Assembly (NCBI RefSeq): GCF_024385575.1
Contig: NZ_JANFMV010000001.1
Location: 3,191,681 to 3,255,680 of the forward strand
DNA: 64,000 bases
Source: Rhizobium sp. NRK18
GTDB taxonomy: Bacteria > Pseudomonadota > Alphaproteobacteria > Rhizobiales > Rhizobiaceae
Direction: 5' to 3'
Shown: one piece after another, positions 8,232-17,352 of the stretch
How positions within the stretch are numbered: position 1 is the stretch's first letter
Layout of the letters: each line of letters begins with the position of its first letter
Made by a program: the position numbers and the translations under genes
The notes under the pieces: generated by a model
What the model was told of the DNA's origin: nothing
The model's input: the letters and a program-made list of their open reading frames with translations, nothing else
Database searches by the model: none

Positions 8232-9667
8232 GCCGCGCTCCTTCCATCCAGCGGGAAGACCTTGGACGGATTGAGCAGCCAATCCGGGTCGAAGGCGGCG
8301 CGCACGGCCATCTGCTGGTCGAGATCGATATCCGTATACTGATGGCGCATGAGGTCGCGCTTTTCGATGCCGACTCCGTGCTCGCCGGTCAGGCAACCGC
8401 CGGCATCGACACAGAGTTTCAGGATCTGATTGCCGGCCTGTTCGGCGCGGGCGGCATCCTCGGGATCGTTGATGTTGTAGAGGATCAGCGGATGCATGTT
8501 GCCGTCGCCGGCGTGAAAGACGTTGGCGACGCGCAGACCCAGGCCATCGGTGATTTCCGAGGTCTTCTTCAGCACGTAGGACAGCTGGCTCAGCGGCACG
8601 GTGCCGTCCATGCAGATGTAGTCGGCGATGCGGCCGGTGGCGCCGAAGGCGGATTTCCTTCCCTTCCAGATCAGCGCCGCCTCGGTCGCCGACTGGCATT
8701 CCTTGACGACCTTGACGTTGTGCCGGCCGGCAATCACCACGATCTCGGCGAGCATGGCGTCCATTTCCTTCTCGGACCCCTCGACCTCGATGATCAGCAG
8801 TGCGCCGACATCGAGCGGATAGCCGGCATGGGCGAAGGCCTCGCAGATTTCCACCGCCTGCTTGTCCATGAATTCGATCGCGACCGGAATGATGCCGGTG
8901 CCGATGATGTCGGCGACGCAGGACCCGGCCTCTTCAGATGTCTCGAAGCCGAAGAGAACCGGACGGGCGCCTTCCGGCTTGGCAATCAGGCGAACCGTCG
9001 CCTCGGTGACGATGCCCAATTGGCCCTCCGAGCCGCAGACGAGGCCCAGCAGGTCGTAACCGCCGGAGTCCAGATGCTTGCCGCCGAGTTCGATGACGGT
9101 GCCGTCGACCAGCACCATCTTGACCCCGAGGAGATTGTTGGTGGTGACACCATATTTCAAACAGTGCGCACCGCCGGAATTCATGCCGATATTGCCGCCG
9201 ATGGTGCAGGCAAGCTGCGAGCTCGGATCCGGCGCGTAGAAGAAGCCTTCCGCAGAGACGGCCTCGGAAATGTTGATGTTGGTGACGCCCGCCTGCACCG
9301 TCGCCGTGCGGTTGGCAAGATCGACGTCGAGAATGCGGTTCATCTTGGAGAGACCGAGAACGACCGCGTCCTTCTGCGGGATCGCCCCGCCGGAGAGCGA
9401 CGTGCCTGCGCCGCGCGGAACGACGGGGATGCCGTAACGGTGGCAGTATTTCAGCACCGCGGAGACGTGCTCGGTGGTCTGCGGCAGCGTGACGGCGAGC
9501 GGCACGCGGCGATAGGCGATGAAGGCGTCAGTCTCGAAAGGCACGAGCTCGCGCGCCTCATGCACCAGGCATTCCGGCGGCAGGAGATCGGCAAGGTCGC
9601 CGACGATGATGTCGCGCCGCGACAGCACCGACGCCTTCGGCTCCAGAAATCCGATTGCGCCTGTCAT
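8228..9667 (-). CDS. glcD: Glycolate oxidase subunit, FAD-linked
   Basis: Catalytic FAD subunit that oxidises glycolate (or D-lactate) to glyoxylate (pyruvate), 479 residues. FAD-binding motifs are seen as VPRGAGTSLSGGAIP and TIGGNIGMNSGG, and the FAD-oxidase C-terminal domain as NVFHAGDGNMHP and GEHGVGIEKRDLM. It is the first gene of the operon, with glcE starting inside its stop codon. It diverges from a LysR-type regulator with a 174-bp intergenic region holding a clear LysR box, so glycolate-responsive control by that regulator is likely. Confidence 0.95.
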   Translation of the reverse strand: MTGAIGFLEPKASVLSRRDIIVGDLADLLPPECLVHEARELVPFETDAFIAYRRVPLAVTLPQTTEHVSAVLKYCHRYGIPVVPRGAGTSLSGGAIPQKDAVVLGLSKMNRILDVDLANRTATVQAGVTNINISEAVSAEGFFYAPDPSSQLACTIGGNIGMNSGGAHCLKYGVTTNNLLGVKMVLVDGTVIELGGKHLDSGGYDLLGLVCGSEGQLGIVTEATVRLIAKPEGARPVLFGFETSEEAGSCVADIIGTGIIPVAIEFMDKQAVEICEAFAHAGYPLDVGALLIIEVEGSEKEMDAMLAEIVVIAGRHNVKVVKECQSATEAALIWKGRKSAFGATGRIADYICMDGTVPLSQLSYVLKKTSEITDGLGLRVANVFHAGDGNMHPLILYNINDPEDAARAEQAGNQILKLCVDAGGCLTGEHGVGIEKRDLMRHQYTDIDLDQQMAVRAAFDPDWLLNPSKVFPLDGRSAA

Positions 9668-9759
9668 GATCTTCCTCCCTTGCCTGCCTGCCGCAGATTG
9701 CCCCGAAGCTGCCGTGGTGACAACCGCTCAATAAAGCGATAACAGTTCAGTGGCACGAT

Positions 9760-9778
9760 TGGTAATCTTTGTTTACCA
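9760..9778. promoter_or_regulatory. Candidate LysR operator between glcD and the LysR gene
   Basis: Perfect inverted repeat TGGTAA (9760-9765) and TTACCA (9773-9778) with a 7-bp spacer. Within it T9763 and A9775 form the T-N11-A core of LysR-type boxes. It lies 64 bp before the regulator's start and 93 bp before glcD, the usual arrangement for autorepression plus activation of the divergent operon. Confidence 0.6.
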
Positions 9779-9841
9779 CTTCACTCAATCCCCCACAAAT
9801 GCTAATCATTTTTTCCACTCTGGAAAAGATGGCGACGATTG

Positions 9842-10738
9842 ATGACAAACCTGGAAGACCTCGACGTGTTCGTCCGCGTCGCCGCAACGGGCAGCATGTC
9901 GGCGGCGGGCCGCATTCTCGGGCTTTCGCCGGCGGTGATCTCCAAGCGCATCAAGCGGCTGGAAGAGCGGCTCGGCACGAGGCTCTTCCAGCGTACCACC
10001 CGGCAGATCGCCCTGACCGAGGCCGGCAAGGGCTATCATGACCGGGTGACGGCGATCCTTGCCGACCTCGAGGACGCCGAAGCCTTCGCCTCGGGCCGTT
10101 CAAGCGAGATGCACGGCACGTTGAAGATTTCCGCACCGACCTCCTTCGGGCGCATGCACATCGCACCGCACCTGAAGACCTTCATGGAGCGCCATCCCGG
10201 CATCTCGATCCAGCTGATGCTGACCGACGAATTCACAGATATCGTCGGCGGCGGTTTCGATCTCGCCATCCGCATCGCCGAACTGACGGATTCGAGCCTT
10301 GTCGCCCGCCGGCTGGCGCCGGTGCGCCGCATCCTCTGCGCGTCATCGGAATACATTGCCGCTCATGGCGCACCGCGATCGATCGAGGAGCTGAAGACGC
10401 ATATCTGCCTGCCGGCGCACAACAATGACAGCTGGCGGCTCGAAGGGCCGGAAGGGCCGGTGGTGCTGCGGCCGGAGGGCAAGCTCATCACCAATTCCAG
10501 CGAGGTGATCCGGGAGGCGGTAATCGGCGGGCTCGGCATCGCACTCCGATCCACCTGGGATATCGGTCCGGAACTGAAGGCCCGCCGGATCGTGCAGGTG
10601 CTCCCGGCTTACGAAAGCTCGCGCAATGTGGCGCTGTCGGCGGTCTATCCGAGCCGCGAATTCCTGCCGCAGAAGGTGCGCGCCTTCATCGACTATCTGG
10701 CTGGGCTTTACGGCCCCTCGCCCTATTGGGACCGATAG
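9842..10738 (+). CDS. LysR-family regulator, probable regulator of glcDEF
   Basis: Transcription factor of 298 residues. The winged-helix HTH occupies residues 2-60 (LEDLDVFVRVAATGSMSAAG, then SPAVISKRIKRLEERLGTRLF), and the rest is the periplasmic-binding-like effector domain. The sequence after the HTH (GTLKISAPTSFGRMHIAPHL) fits the large CrgA/DsdC-like branch that often regulates by small acid ligands. The ATG at 9842 is preferred to the TTG directly before it. Divergent transcription from glcD, with a LysR box between, suggests it controls glycolate oxidation; the effector is not known from the sequence. Confidence 0.88.
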   Translation: MTNLEDLDVFVRVAATGSMSAAGRILGLSPAVISKRIKRLEERLGTRLFQRTTRQIALTEAGKGYHDRVTAILADLEDAEAFASGRSSEMHGTLKISAPTSFGRMHIAPHLKTFMERHPGISIQLMLTDEFTDIVGGGFDLAIRIAELTDSSLVARRLAPVRRILCASSEYIAAHGAPRSIEELKTHICLPAHNNDSWRLEGPEGPVVLRPEGKLITNSSEVIREAVIGGLGIALRSTWDIGPELKARRIVQVLPAYESSRNVALSAVYPSREFLPQKVRAFIDYLAGLYGPSPYWDR

Positions 10739-10879
10739 GCGAGCGGCAGACGCGGTGGCTGTCCTGGCGGTTGTCCCGCAGGCTTGAAGCGACTAAACAG
10801 GTCCGGCCTTTCGCCGCGCCCTGCCGCGACCATTTCCATGACGGCGGCCTGCCACCGGCCGTCCCGCAATCACGGTTCC

Positions 10880-11992
10880 ATGCCCATGCCTGCCATTCCC
10901 GATCAGCTCCCGACCATCAGCGCCCCTCGCGAAGGCATCTGGCTCAAGGGCGACTGGCACCTGCATTCGCGCCACAGCACGGATTCGACCAACAACCCGA
11001 TCGGCAAGATCATCGCTTTCGCCGAGCGCATCGGCTTCGATTATCTGGTGGTGACGGACCACGACGTCCACGTGGACGGCGCTGTCGCGCAGCATACCTG
11101 GGCCGATCCGGAGTATCGGTCGGACAGGCTGCTCCTGCCCTATGGCGCCGAACTGACGGCACCTCGCGGCCATATCAACATTCTTGCGACCGAGCCCTAC
11201 GACCACCAGGCGGTGTTCGATGCCCGCAACGCCCGTGACTGGGATCTTCTGGCGCTGAAGAAGAAATTGGGCATTCACTTCTCCGCGAATCACCCCAGCA
11301 CCAAGAACCACTATGGCTACTCCTTCGATATCGCCGACTCGGTCGAGATCTGGAACGGCAGCACTTGGGCCAAGAACATTCCGGGGGTGCGGATTTGGGA
11401 CGATATGCTGCTGTCAGGCCGCATGCTCGGCGCGCGCGGCGGCAGCGATGCCCATCACGGCATCCCGGACCGTCCCGAACTGACGACCGCCTGGAGCGCC
11501 GAGGCGACCGCGAACTATGTCGGCACGCCGACCACCTGGATCCTTGCCCGCGAACGCACGAAGGAAGCGCTGTTTGAAGCGCTGGTGGCGGGCCATGCCT
11601 CCGTCAGCGCCAACCCGTTCAATCCGCGCGTCGAACTCCATGCCGATCTTGACGGTGACGGGCACATGGAACTCGGCATGGGCGACAATGTGAAGCCGTC
11701 CGGCGGACCGGTCACCTTCGAGGTCCGGCTGATCGGCGGCGGCATCGAAGGCGTGCGCTACGGCGTGAAGGTCGTCAAGAACCGCCAGGATTTCGCCGTT
11801 CTGACGACGGACCCGCAAACCCAGACGGTGCGCTTCACCGATTCGCCCGCCATCGGTGAACGAAGCTACTATCGCGTGGAGATCGAAGGGCCGCAGACCC
11901 CCTATCCGGACGTGCCCTATTCCATGGCGCTGAGCGGCTCCATGGTAGCGCTCTCCAATCCGATCTACTTCAACTACAATCCGGCATTCTGA
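10880..11992 (+). CDS. PHP-type / CehA-McbA family metallohydrolase
   Basis: A protein of 370 residues with a PHP fold. Metal-ligand motifs are visible: GDWHLHSRHSTDS near residue 20 (HxH), VVTDHDVHVD (DH), GAELTAPRGHINIL (E and H), then SANHPS and GGSDAHHG (DxH). These form the trinuclear metal site of PHP phosphoesterases. The C-terminal part, from about 240, is a beta-rich domain. No signal peptide is evident. The ATG at 10880 is chosen because the upstream extension is not protein-like, but no strong ribosome binding site precedes it. Substrate is unknown; CehA/McbA relatives hydrolyse carbamates or phosphoesters. Confidence 0.75.
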   Translation: MPMPAIPDQLPTISAPREGIWLKGDWHLHSRHSTDSTNNPIGKIIAFAERIGFDYLVVTDHDVHVDGAVAQHTWADPEYRSDRLLLPYGAELTAPRGHINILATEPYDHQAVFDARNARDWDLLALKKKLGIHFSANHPSTKNHYGYSFDIADSVEIWNGSTWAKNIPGVRIWDDMLLSGRMLGARGGSDAHHGIPDRPELTTAWSAEATANYVGTPTTWILARERTKEALFEALVAGHASVSANPFNPRVELHADLDGDGHMELGMGDNVKPSGGPVTFEVRLIGGGIEGVRYGVKVVKNRQDFAVLTTDPQTQTVRFTDSPAIGERSYYRVEIEGPQTPYPDVPYSMALSGSMVALSNPIYFNYNPAF

Positions 11993-12005
11993 GGCTCGCC
12001 CGACC

Positions 12006-13280
12006 TCAATGCCCGTCTTCCGCATGGCTCTTGCGGATGCGCCGCACCGTCCACCAGATCAGCGCGACGACGAAGGGGACGGCAATGGCGGTCACCGTCG
12101 TGTAGTGGAACGGCGCGCCCAGCTCCTCCGCACCCTTGGCGAGGTAACCGACGAGGCCGATGACGTAATAGGAGACCGCGGCGACCGACAGCCCTTCGAC
12201 CGTCTGCTGCAGGCGCAGCTGGAGATTGGCGCGACGGTTCATCGAGGCGAGCAGGTCGCTGTTCTGGCGCTCCAGCTCGACGTCGATCCAGCTTCGGAGC
12301 AATCCGGTGGCGCGGTAGAGCTTGTTGGAAATGCTTTCCTGCCGGTCCTCGACCGAGCGGCAGGTTCGCATGGCCGGGGCGAGCCGCCGTTCGAGGAAGG
12401 AGCCGAGCGTCTCGAAACCGGACACCGGGCTCTCGCCAAGCACCTTCGTCCGCTCCTGCACGATGCCGTAATAGGCCTTGCTGGCGCCGAAGCGGTATAG
12501 GCTGAGGGCCGCGTTCGCCTCGACCTCGGAGGCGAGCCCGGTTATCTCCCCGAGCATCTGGTCGGCTTCCTCGCGCGCGTCGGTCTTCATGCGCTGGGTT
12601 ATCGCCGTCAATTCATCCTCGATACGGCGGATCTCGCCCGACAGGGACTGGGCGAGCGGCAGGCCGAGCATTGCCAGCGTGCGGTAGGTCTCGATATCGA
12701 GCAGGCGCTGGACCAGCGCGCCGCGGCCGGCTTCCGTCAGCCCCTTGTCGATCACCAGGATTTGCGTGAGCCCGTCGCCGTTCTGACGGAAGTCGGTCAG
12801 GATCGTCGCCTGGCCGTCCTTGACCTCGCTGTAACAAAGGCTGGCAGGATCGAAGATCGCCAGCGCCTGTTTCAGCGCTTCGCCTTCGGGGCGCAGTTCC
12901 AGCCGGATACCGGAAATCAGCGAGCCGGGCGCCGTGAAGCCGTCGCCGAACGGATGGACCGGAACGTCCGCTCCAAACGAGTCAGGCACCGGACAGTCCC
13001 AGAACCAGGTGGAAAACTCCGTGTGCTTTTCCCAGCGCAGCGTGCCCTGCCCCCACGGCATGGCGTAGTGGCTGGCGTCGCGCACCGGAGGCGTGGCGCC
13101 GCGGCTTTTGGCAAGCTCGCTCAGCGCCGTGTGGTGGACTGCCGATCCACCGTCCATCATGAAGGCGAGCTGGAAGATGACCCGTGGCGAGCTGACAAGC
13201 GCATAGGGCCGGGCGTGGATCTCGCCCAGCGCCCGGGCACGCTCCGGCGCGGCCGGAAAGGCGAACTTGCGGTCGGCCAT
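12006..13280 (-). CDS. DUF3422 family membrane protein
   Basis: A 424-residue conserved protein of unknown function (DUF3422). The start at the ATG 13280 follows a GAGGGG ribosome binding site; the longer open frame upstream is rejected. Family hallmarks are FPAAPERARALGEIHARPYA at the N-terminus, HTEFSTWFWD near residue 80, and a long helical region of about residues 170-350. Two C-terminal membrane helices follow: AAVSYYVIGLVGYLAKGAEEL and TAIAVPFVVALIWWTVRRI. The general plan recalls CorA-like or coiled-coil membrane proteins, but no function is known. Confidence 0.88.
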   Translation of the reverse strand: MADRKFAFPAAPERARALGEIHARPYALVSSPRVIFQLAFMMDGGSAVHHTALSELAKSRGATPPVRDASHYAMPWGQGTLRWEKHTEFSTWFWDCPVPDSFGADVPVHPFGDGFTAPGSLISGIRLELRPEGEALKQALAIFDPASLCYSEVKDGQATILTDFRQNGDGLTQILVIDKGLTEAGRGALVQRLLDIETYRTLAMLGLPLAQSLSGEIRRIEDELTAITQRMKTDAREEADQMLGEITGLASEVEANAALSLYRFGASKAYYGIVQERTKVLGESPVSGFETLGSFLERRLAPAMRTCRSVEDRQESISNKLYRATGLLRSWIDVELERQNSDLLASMNRRANLQLRLQQTVEGLSVAAVSYYVIGLVGYLAKGAEELGAPFHYTTVTAIAVPFVVALIWWTVRRIRKSHAEDGH

Positions 13281-13411
13281 GAATGTCCCCTCATTGGCTC
13301 TTTGATCCTCCCCTAGCACAATTGTGTGGCGGCGCAATTCTCTGTTTTGTTTTCAATCGATTAGCCCATTTTCTTTGTTGCGGGACCGCATTCCGGAGCC
13401 ATCATTCGCCA

Positions 13412-13436
13412 AAGTGGACAAAAAGATTGACCACTT
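13412..13436. promoter_or_regulatory. Candidate operator upstream of the FadR/GntR regulator
   Basis: Inverted repeat AAGTGG (13412-13417) and CCACTT (13431-13436) separated by 13 bp, about 43 bp before the regulator start. TTGACC within it could be a -35 element. Autoregulation by the downstream FadR-family protein is an inference. Confidence 0.35.
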
Positions 13437-13478
13437 CTGCAATCTGCTGTTACTTCTGTCGGCATCAGGAAGGATGCC

Positions 13479-14300
13479 ATGCCGGATACCGGACCCTTTG
13501 CCCGCATTTCGCCGATGAAGACCGCCGACGAGGTGGTGCAGCAGATCGAGCTTCTGCTGCTCGACGGCGTGCTGCGCGATGGCGACAAGCTTCCGGGCGA
13601 GCGCGAACTGGCGCAGATGCTCGACGTGTCGCGGCCGATCCTCAGGCAGGCGCTGAAGGAACTCGAGGCCCGCAGATTGCTGGTCAGCCATCACGGCGGC
13701 GGCACCTATGTCGCCGACATCATCGGCGAAGTGTTCTCGCAGCCATTGATGGACCTGATCGGCCGGCACAGCCGGGCGGCGCTGGACTATCTCGAATATC
13801 GCCGCGAACTTGAAGGGCTGACGGCGGAACTTGCGGCCAAGCGGGCGACGGCGACCGACCGTGCGCTGCTGGAGCGCATCGTCGCCGACATGCGGGAAGC
13901 GCACGAGCGCGGCAATTTCGACGACGAGCTGCACGCCGACGTGGAATTCCATTCGGCGATCGGCGAAGCGGCGCACAACCTCATCCTGCTGCACACGCTG
14001 CGCGCCTGCTACAAGCTCTTGAACCGCGGGATCTTCTTCAACCGGCAGGCCGTCTTCGCCTTCGCCGACTATCGGGAAAAGCTTCTCGGCCAGCACGTGG
14101 CGATCTGCGACGCCATTCTCGCCGGACGGCCGGATGACGCGAAGGCGGCGGCTCAGGACCACATTGACTTTGTGATCGGCGCGGTCCGCGAAAGCGAGCG
14201 GGCCGGCGAATGGGACCGAGTTTCGCGCCTGCGCATGCTCTCGCGCGGCACGGGACACGACACGCAAGACGGAAAAGGACGGATGACCAGCGATGGCTGA
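13479..14300 (+). CDS. FadR/GntR-family regulator, likely LldR/LutR type
   Basis: Transcription factor of 273 residues. The GntR winged HTH spans residues 14-75 (DEVVQQIELLLLDGVLRDGD, then LPGERELAQMLDVSRPILRQ). The FCD ligand domain follows at about 95-235, with metal-ligand candidates in DADVEFHSAIGEAAHN and an H in LGQHVAICDAI. It overlaps the start of lutA by 8 bp, so it is the first gene of the lactate operon and is almost certainly its regulator, with L-lactate as probable effector by analogy with LldR. The effector is not proven by sequence. Confidence 0.88.
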   Translation: MPDTGPFARISPMKTADEVVQQIELLLLDGVLRDGDKLPGERELAQMLDVSRPILRQALKELEARRLLVSHHGGGTYVADIIGEVFSQPLMDLIGRHSRAALDYLEYRRELEGLTAELAAKRATATDRALLERIVADMREAHERGNFDDELHADVEFHSAIGEAAHNLILLHTLRACYKLLNRGIFFNRQAVFAFADYREKLLGQHVAICDAILAGRPDDAKAAAQDHIDFVIGAVRESERAGEWDRVSRLRMLSRGTGHDTQDGKGRMTSDG

Positions 14301-15084
14301 CACGCATGACATGCAAGCGGATGCACGCAAACCGCAGGTGGGACTTTTCGCCACCTGTCTCGTCGACCTGTTCCGCCCGACGGTCGGCTTTTCCGCGGTC
14401 AAGCTGATCGAGGATGCCGGCTGTGACGTGCATGTGCCGATGGCGCAGACCTGCTGCGGCCAGCCGGCCTACAATTCCGGCGACCGGGCCGATACGCGGG
14501 CGATCGCCGAGCAGGTGATCGAAACCTTCGAAGGCTTCGACTACATCGTTGCGCCGTCCGGCTCCTGTTCCTCCATGCTGAAGAAGCACTATCCGGGCCT
14601 CTTCAAGGGCGACGCCAGGTGGGAGGCGCGCGCCACCGCCTTTTCGGCAAAGGTTTTCGAGCTTGTCTCCTTCCTCGCCGACGTCATGAAGGTGAAGGCT
14701 GTCGACGCGGCCTTCGATGGTTCCGTCACCTATCACGACAGCTGTTCGGGCCTGCGCGAGCTTGGCATTTCCAAGCAGCCGCGCGATCTCCTGAAGTCGG
14801 TCGACGGACTGGCGATCAAGGAAATGAAGGACAGCGACGTCTGTTGCGGTTTCGGCGGCACGTTCTGCGTGAAATATTCCGATATTTCCAACGCCATCGT
14901 CTCGAAGAAGACCACCAATATCGACGCCTCCGGCGCGGACGTGCTGCTTGCCGGCGACATGGGCTGTCTGATGAACATGGCCGGCAAGCTGAAGCGGGAG
15001 GGCTCGAAGATCGAGGTCCGCCACGTCGCCGAGGTGCTCGCCGGAATGACCGACACGAAACCGATTGCAGGACAGGCCAAATGA
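14293..15084 (+). CDS. lutA: L-lactate utilization protein A (Fe-S oxidoreductase, LldE type)
   Basis: A 263-residue protein with two CCG domains. The cysteine clusters are seen as TCCGQPAYNSG near residue 50, PSGSCSSML, SCSGLRELG and VCCGFGGTFCVKYSD in the C-terminal half. LutA/LldE works with LutB and LutC to oxidise L-lactate to pyruvate. It overlaps the upstream regulator by 8 bp, and its stop codon overlaps the lutB start (ATGA). The first residues (MADTHDMQADARKPQ) are a poorly conserved lead. Assignment is supported by complete lutABC synteny. Confidence 0.93.
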   Translation: MADTHDMQADARKPQVGLFATCLVDLFRPTVGFSAVKLIEDAGCDVHVPMAQTCCGQPAYNSGDRADTRAIAEQVIETFEGFDYIVAPSGSCSSMLKKHYPGLFKGDARWEARATAFSAKVFELVSFLADVMKVKAVDAAFDGSVTYHDSCSGLRELGISKQPRDLLKSVDGLAIKEMKDSDVCCGFGGTFCVKYSDISNAIVSKKTTNIDASGADVLLAGDMGCLMNMAGKLKREGSKIEVRHVAEVLAGMTDTKPIAGQAK

Positions 15085-16517
15085 AGCTGACTTCGCCGCA
15101 ATTCAAGGAAAACAGCGCCAGGGCGCTCGCCGACCAGCAGCTGCAGAAGGCGCTGCTCAACGTCCAGAAGGGCTTCATCGGCAAGCGTGCTGCGGCTGCC
15201 GCAGACCTGCCGGAGTTCGACGCGCTGCGCGACAATGCTCGCGAGATCAAGAACCACGTGCTCGGCCATCTCGACCTCTATCTCGAAGCCTACGAGAAGA
15301 AGGTGACCGAGGCCGGCGGCCATGTGCATTGGGCCGAAACGGCCGAAGAGGCGCGCGAGATCGTTCTCGGCATCTGCCGCAAGCGCAATGCGAAGACGGT
15401 GACCAAGGGCAAGTCCATGATCACCGAGGAGATCAACCTCAACGAATATCTGGAAGAAAACGGCATCGTCCCGGTCGAGACCGACCTTGGCGAATACATC
15501 ATCCAGCTGCGCGGCGAGCATCCGAGCCACATCATCGCCCCGGCCGTCCACCTGAACAAGGAGCAGGTCGAAGGCGACTTCCGCCGCGTCCACACGCACC
15601 TGCCGCAGGCGCGCGACCTGACCGAGCCTACCTCGCTTCTCTCCGAGGCGCGGGAGGTTCTGCGCAAACGCTATTTCGAGGCCGATGTCGGGATCACCGG
15701 CGCGAACTTTCTGATCGCCGAGACCGGCTCTTCGGTGATCGTGACGAATGAAGGCAACGGCGACCTCACCCAGTCGCTCGGCAAATGCCATATCGCCGTC
15801 GCCTCGCTCGAAAAGATCGTCCCGACGCTCAACGACTGCGCGCAGATCCTGCGGCTTCTGGCCCGCTCCGCGACGGGTCAGGACATGTCGGTCTACACGA
15901 CCTTCTCCACCGGCCCGAGACGTCCGGAAGACGAGGACGGGCCGGAAGAATACCACGTCGTCCTCCTCGACAACGGTCGCTCGGCCATGCTCGGCACCGA
16001 GTTCCAGGAGATGCTGCGCTGCATCCGCTGCGGCGCCTGCATGAACCATTGTCCCGTCTATCACGCCGTCGGTGGCCACGCCTACGGCTCGGTCTATCCC
16101 GGCCCCATGGGCGCGGTCCTGACACCGTCGCTGAACGGCATCGACAAGGCCGGCCACCTGCCGAATGCATCCACATTCTGCGGACGCTGCGAAAGCGTGT
16201 GCCCGATGCGCATTCCCCTGCCGAAGATGATGCGCAACTGGCGCGAACGCGAGTTCGAGCGGCATCTGACGCCGTCGGCCGCCCGCTACGGCCTCGGCCT
16301 CTGGGCCTTCTTCGCACGGCGTCCGAAGCTTTACCGCTTCGCCGTCTCCTTCGCGATGCCCGCGTTGTCGCTTCTCGGCGGCACCGGCCGGCGAATTCGC
16401 TCGTTGCCGCTTGCCGGCGGCTGGACGAAATACCGCGACTTCCCCGCGCCGGAAGGCCGGACCTTCCTGCAGGAATGGGCGCAGCGCGAAAACAGGAAAC
16501 AGGGAGCCGGCCGATGA
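15081..16517 (+). CDS. lutB: L-lactate utilization protein B (LldF type, 4Fe-4S)
   Basis: Iron-sulfur subunit of the LutABC L-lactate oxidase, 478 residues. The N-terminal LUD domain (residues 1-300) contains VTKGKSMITEEINLNEYLEE. Two 4Fe-4S clusters are bound by CIRCGACMNHC (Cys314, 317, 320, 324) and CGRCESVC (Cys367, 370, 374). The start ATG overlaps the lutA stop codon, so translation is coupled. The frame is open well upstream, but that part lies inside lutA and has no meaning. The end overlaps the lutC start as ATGA. Confidence 0.95.
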   Translation: MKLTSPQFKENSARALADQQLQKALLNVQKGFIGKRAAAAADLPEFDALRDNAREIKNHVLGHLDLYLEAYEKKVTEAGGHVHWAETAEEAREIVLGICRKRNAKTVTKGKSMITEEINLNEYLEENGIVPVETDLGEYIIQLRGEHPSHIIAPAVHLNKEQVEGDFRRVHTHLPQARDLTEPTSLLSEAREVLRKRYFEADVGITGANFLIAETGSSVIVTNEGNGDLTQSLGKCHIAVASLEKIVPTLNDCAQILRLLARSATGQDMSVYTTFSTGPRRPEDEDGPEEYHVVLLDNGRSAMLGTEFQEMLRCIRCGACMNHCPVYHAVGGHAYGSVYPGPMGAVLTPSLNGIDKAGHLPNASTFCGRCESVCPMRIPLPKMMRNWREREFERHLTPSAARYGLGLWAFFARRPKLYRFAVSFAMPALSLLGGTGRRIRSLPLAGGWTKYRDFPAPEGRTFLQEWAQRENRKQGAGR

Positions 16518-17185
16518 ACGCCAGGGCCAACATTCTCGCCAAGGTGAAGAAATCGCTCAGCGCACCGGCGGACGATGCCGCACGCGCGGCAACCGTTGCC
16601 GCACGCATCAAGGATGCGCCGACGGGCATCCTGCCAGCCCGCGCGCAATTGCCGAACGAGGAGCGCATCGCCGTCTTCGTCAAATATGCGGAAAAATATA
16701 ATGCCACCGTCGCGCGGATCGCCTCGATCGACGATCTGCCGAAGGAAGTCAGCACCTATCTGAAATCGCGCAATCTGCCGGCCTCCGTGCGCATGGGCGC
16801 CGATCCCATGTTGACCGGCGCGGGCTGGGAGAGCGAAAGGACGCTTGAGATCAGGACCGGGCCGTCGGATGGCTCCGATCTCGCCGGCGTCAGCCATGCG
16901 CGCGCCGGCATTGCCGAAACCGGAACGCTCGTGCTCGCCTCTGGGCCGGACAATCCGGTGACGATCACCTTCCTGCCAGAGCACCATATCGTCGCCGTCA
17001 AGGCGAGCGATATCGGGGCGACGATGGAAGAGGCCTTCGAGGGTATCCGCCAGACTTATGGCAAGGGCACGATGCCGCGAACGGTGAACATGGTGACGGG
17101 TCCGTCGCGGTCCGGCGACATCGAGCAGACCATCCTGCTCGGCGCCCATGGCCCCCGCGCCCTGCACATCGTCATCGTGGACTAG
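16514..17185 (+). CDS. lutC: L-lactate utilization protein C (LldG type)
   Basis: A 223-residue LUD-domain protein, the third component of the LutABC complex. It shows the family pattern GVSHARAGIAETGTLVL and a C-terminal MVTGPSRSGDIEQTILLG(A)HGP. The start is the ATG at 16514 within the lutB stop. It completes a regulator-lutA-lutB-lutC operon with overlaps at every junction. LutC has no redox cluster itself; its exact part in the complex is not resolved in the family. Confidence 0.94.
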   Translation: MNARANILAKVKKSLSAPADDAARAATVAARIKDAPTGILPARAQLPNEERIAVFVKYAEKYNATVARIASIDDLPKEVSTYLKSRNLPASVRMGADPMLTGAGWESERTLEIRTGPSDGSDLAGVSHARAGIAETGTLVLASGPDNPVTITFLPEHHIVAVKASDIGATMEEAFEGIRQTYGKGTMPRTVNMVTGPSRSGDIEQTILLGAHGPRALHIVIVD

Positions 17186-17217
17186 CCGGGTCGAATTGCC
17201 GCGTCTTTTTGGTCAAT

Positions 17218-17247
17218 ACAGTCCTTTTTTGTCAAATTGCGGACTGT
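17218..17247 (+). terminator. Weak hairpin after lutC
   Basis: Inverted repeat ACAGTCC (17218-17224) and GGACTGT (17241-17247), 16-nt loop, followed by only TTTG. It lies 33 bp after the lutC stop. It could end the operon or be a regulatory dyad for the NUDIX gene that follows. Confidence 0.35.
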
Positions 17248-17352
17248 TTGTATCTGAAGCATTGATTATATACGCCAGTGTCACACAATCTCTGCACAAT
17301 AGAGATGCTTGTGACGATGATTCGTCACGTCAGCACTGGAAGGCAATCAAGA

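Noticed and set aside
8015..9742. Antisense frame opposite glcD/glcE
   Set aside because: Shadow; the minus strand carries coupled glcD and glcE with all motifs.
14733..16265. Long antisense reading frame opposite lutA/lutB
   Set aside because: In GC-rich DNA the strand opposite a strong gene is often open; translation is Arg/His/Asp-rich with no motif, while the plus strand has full lutB motifs.
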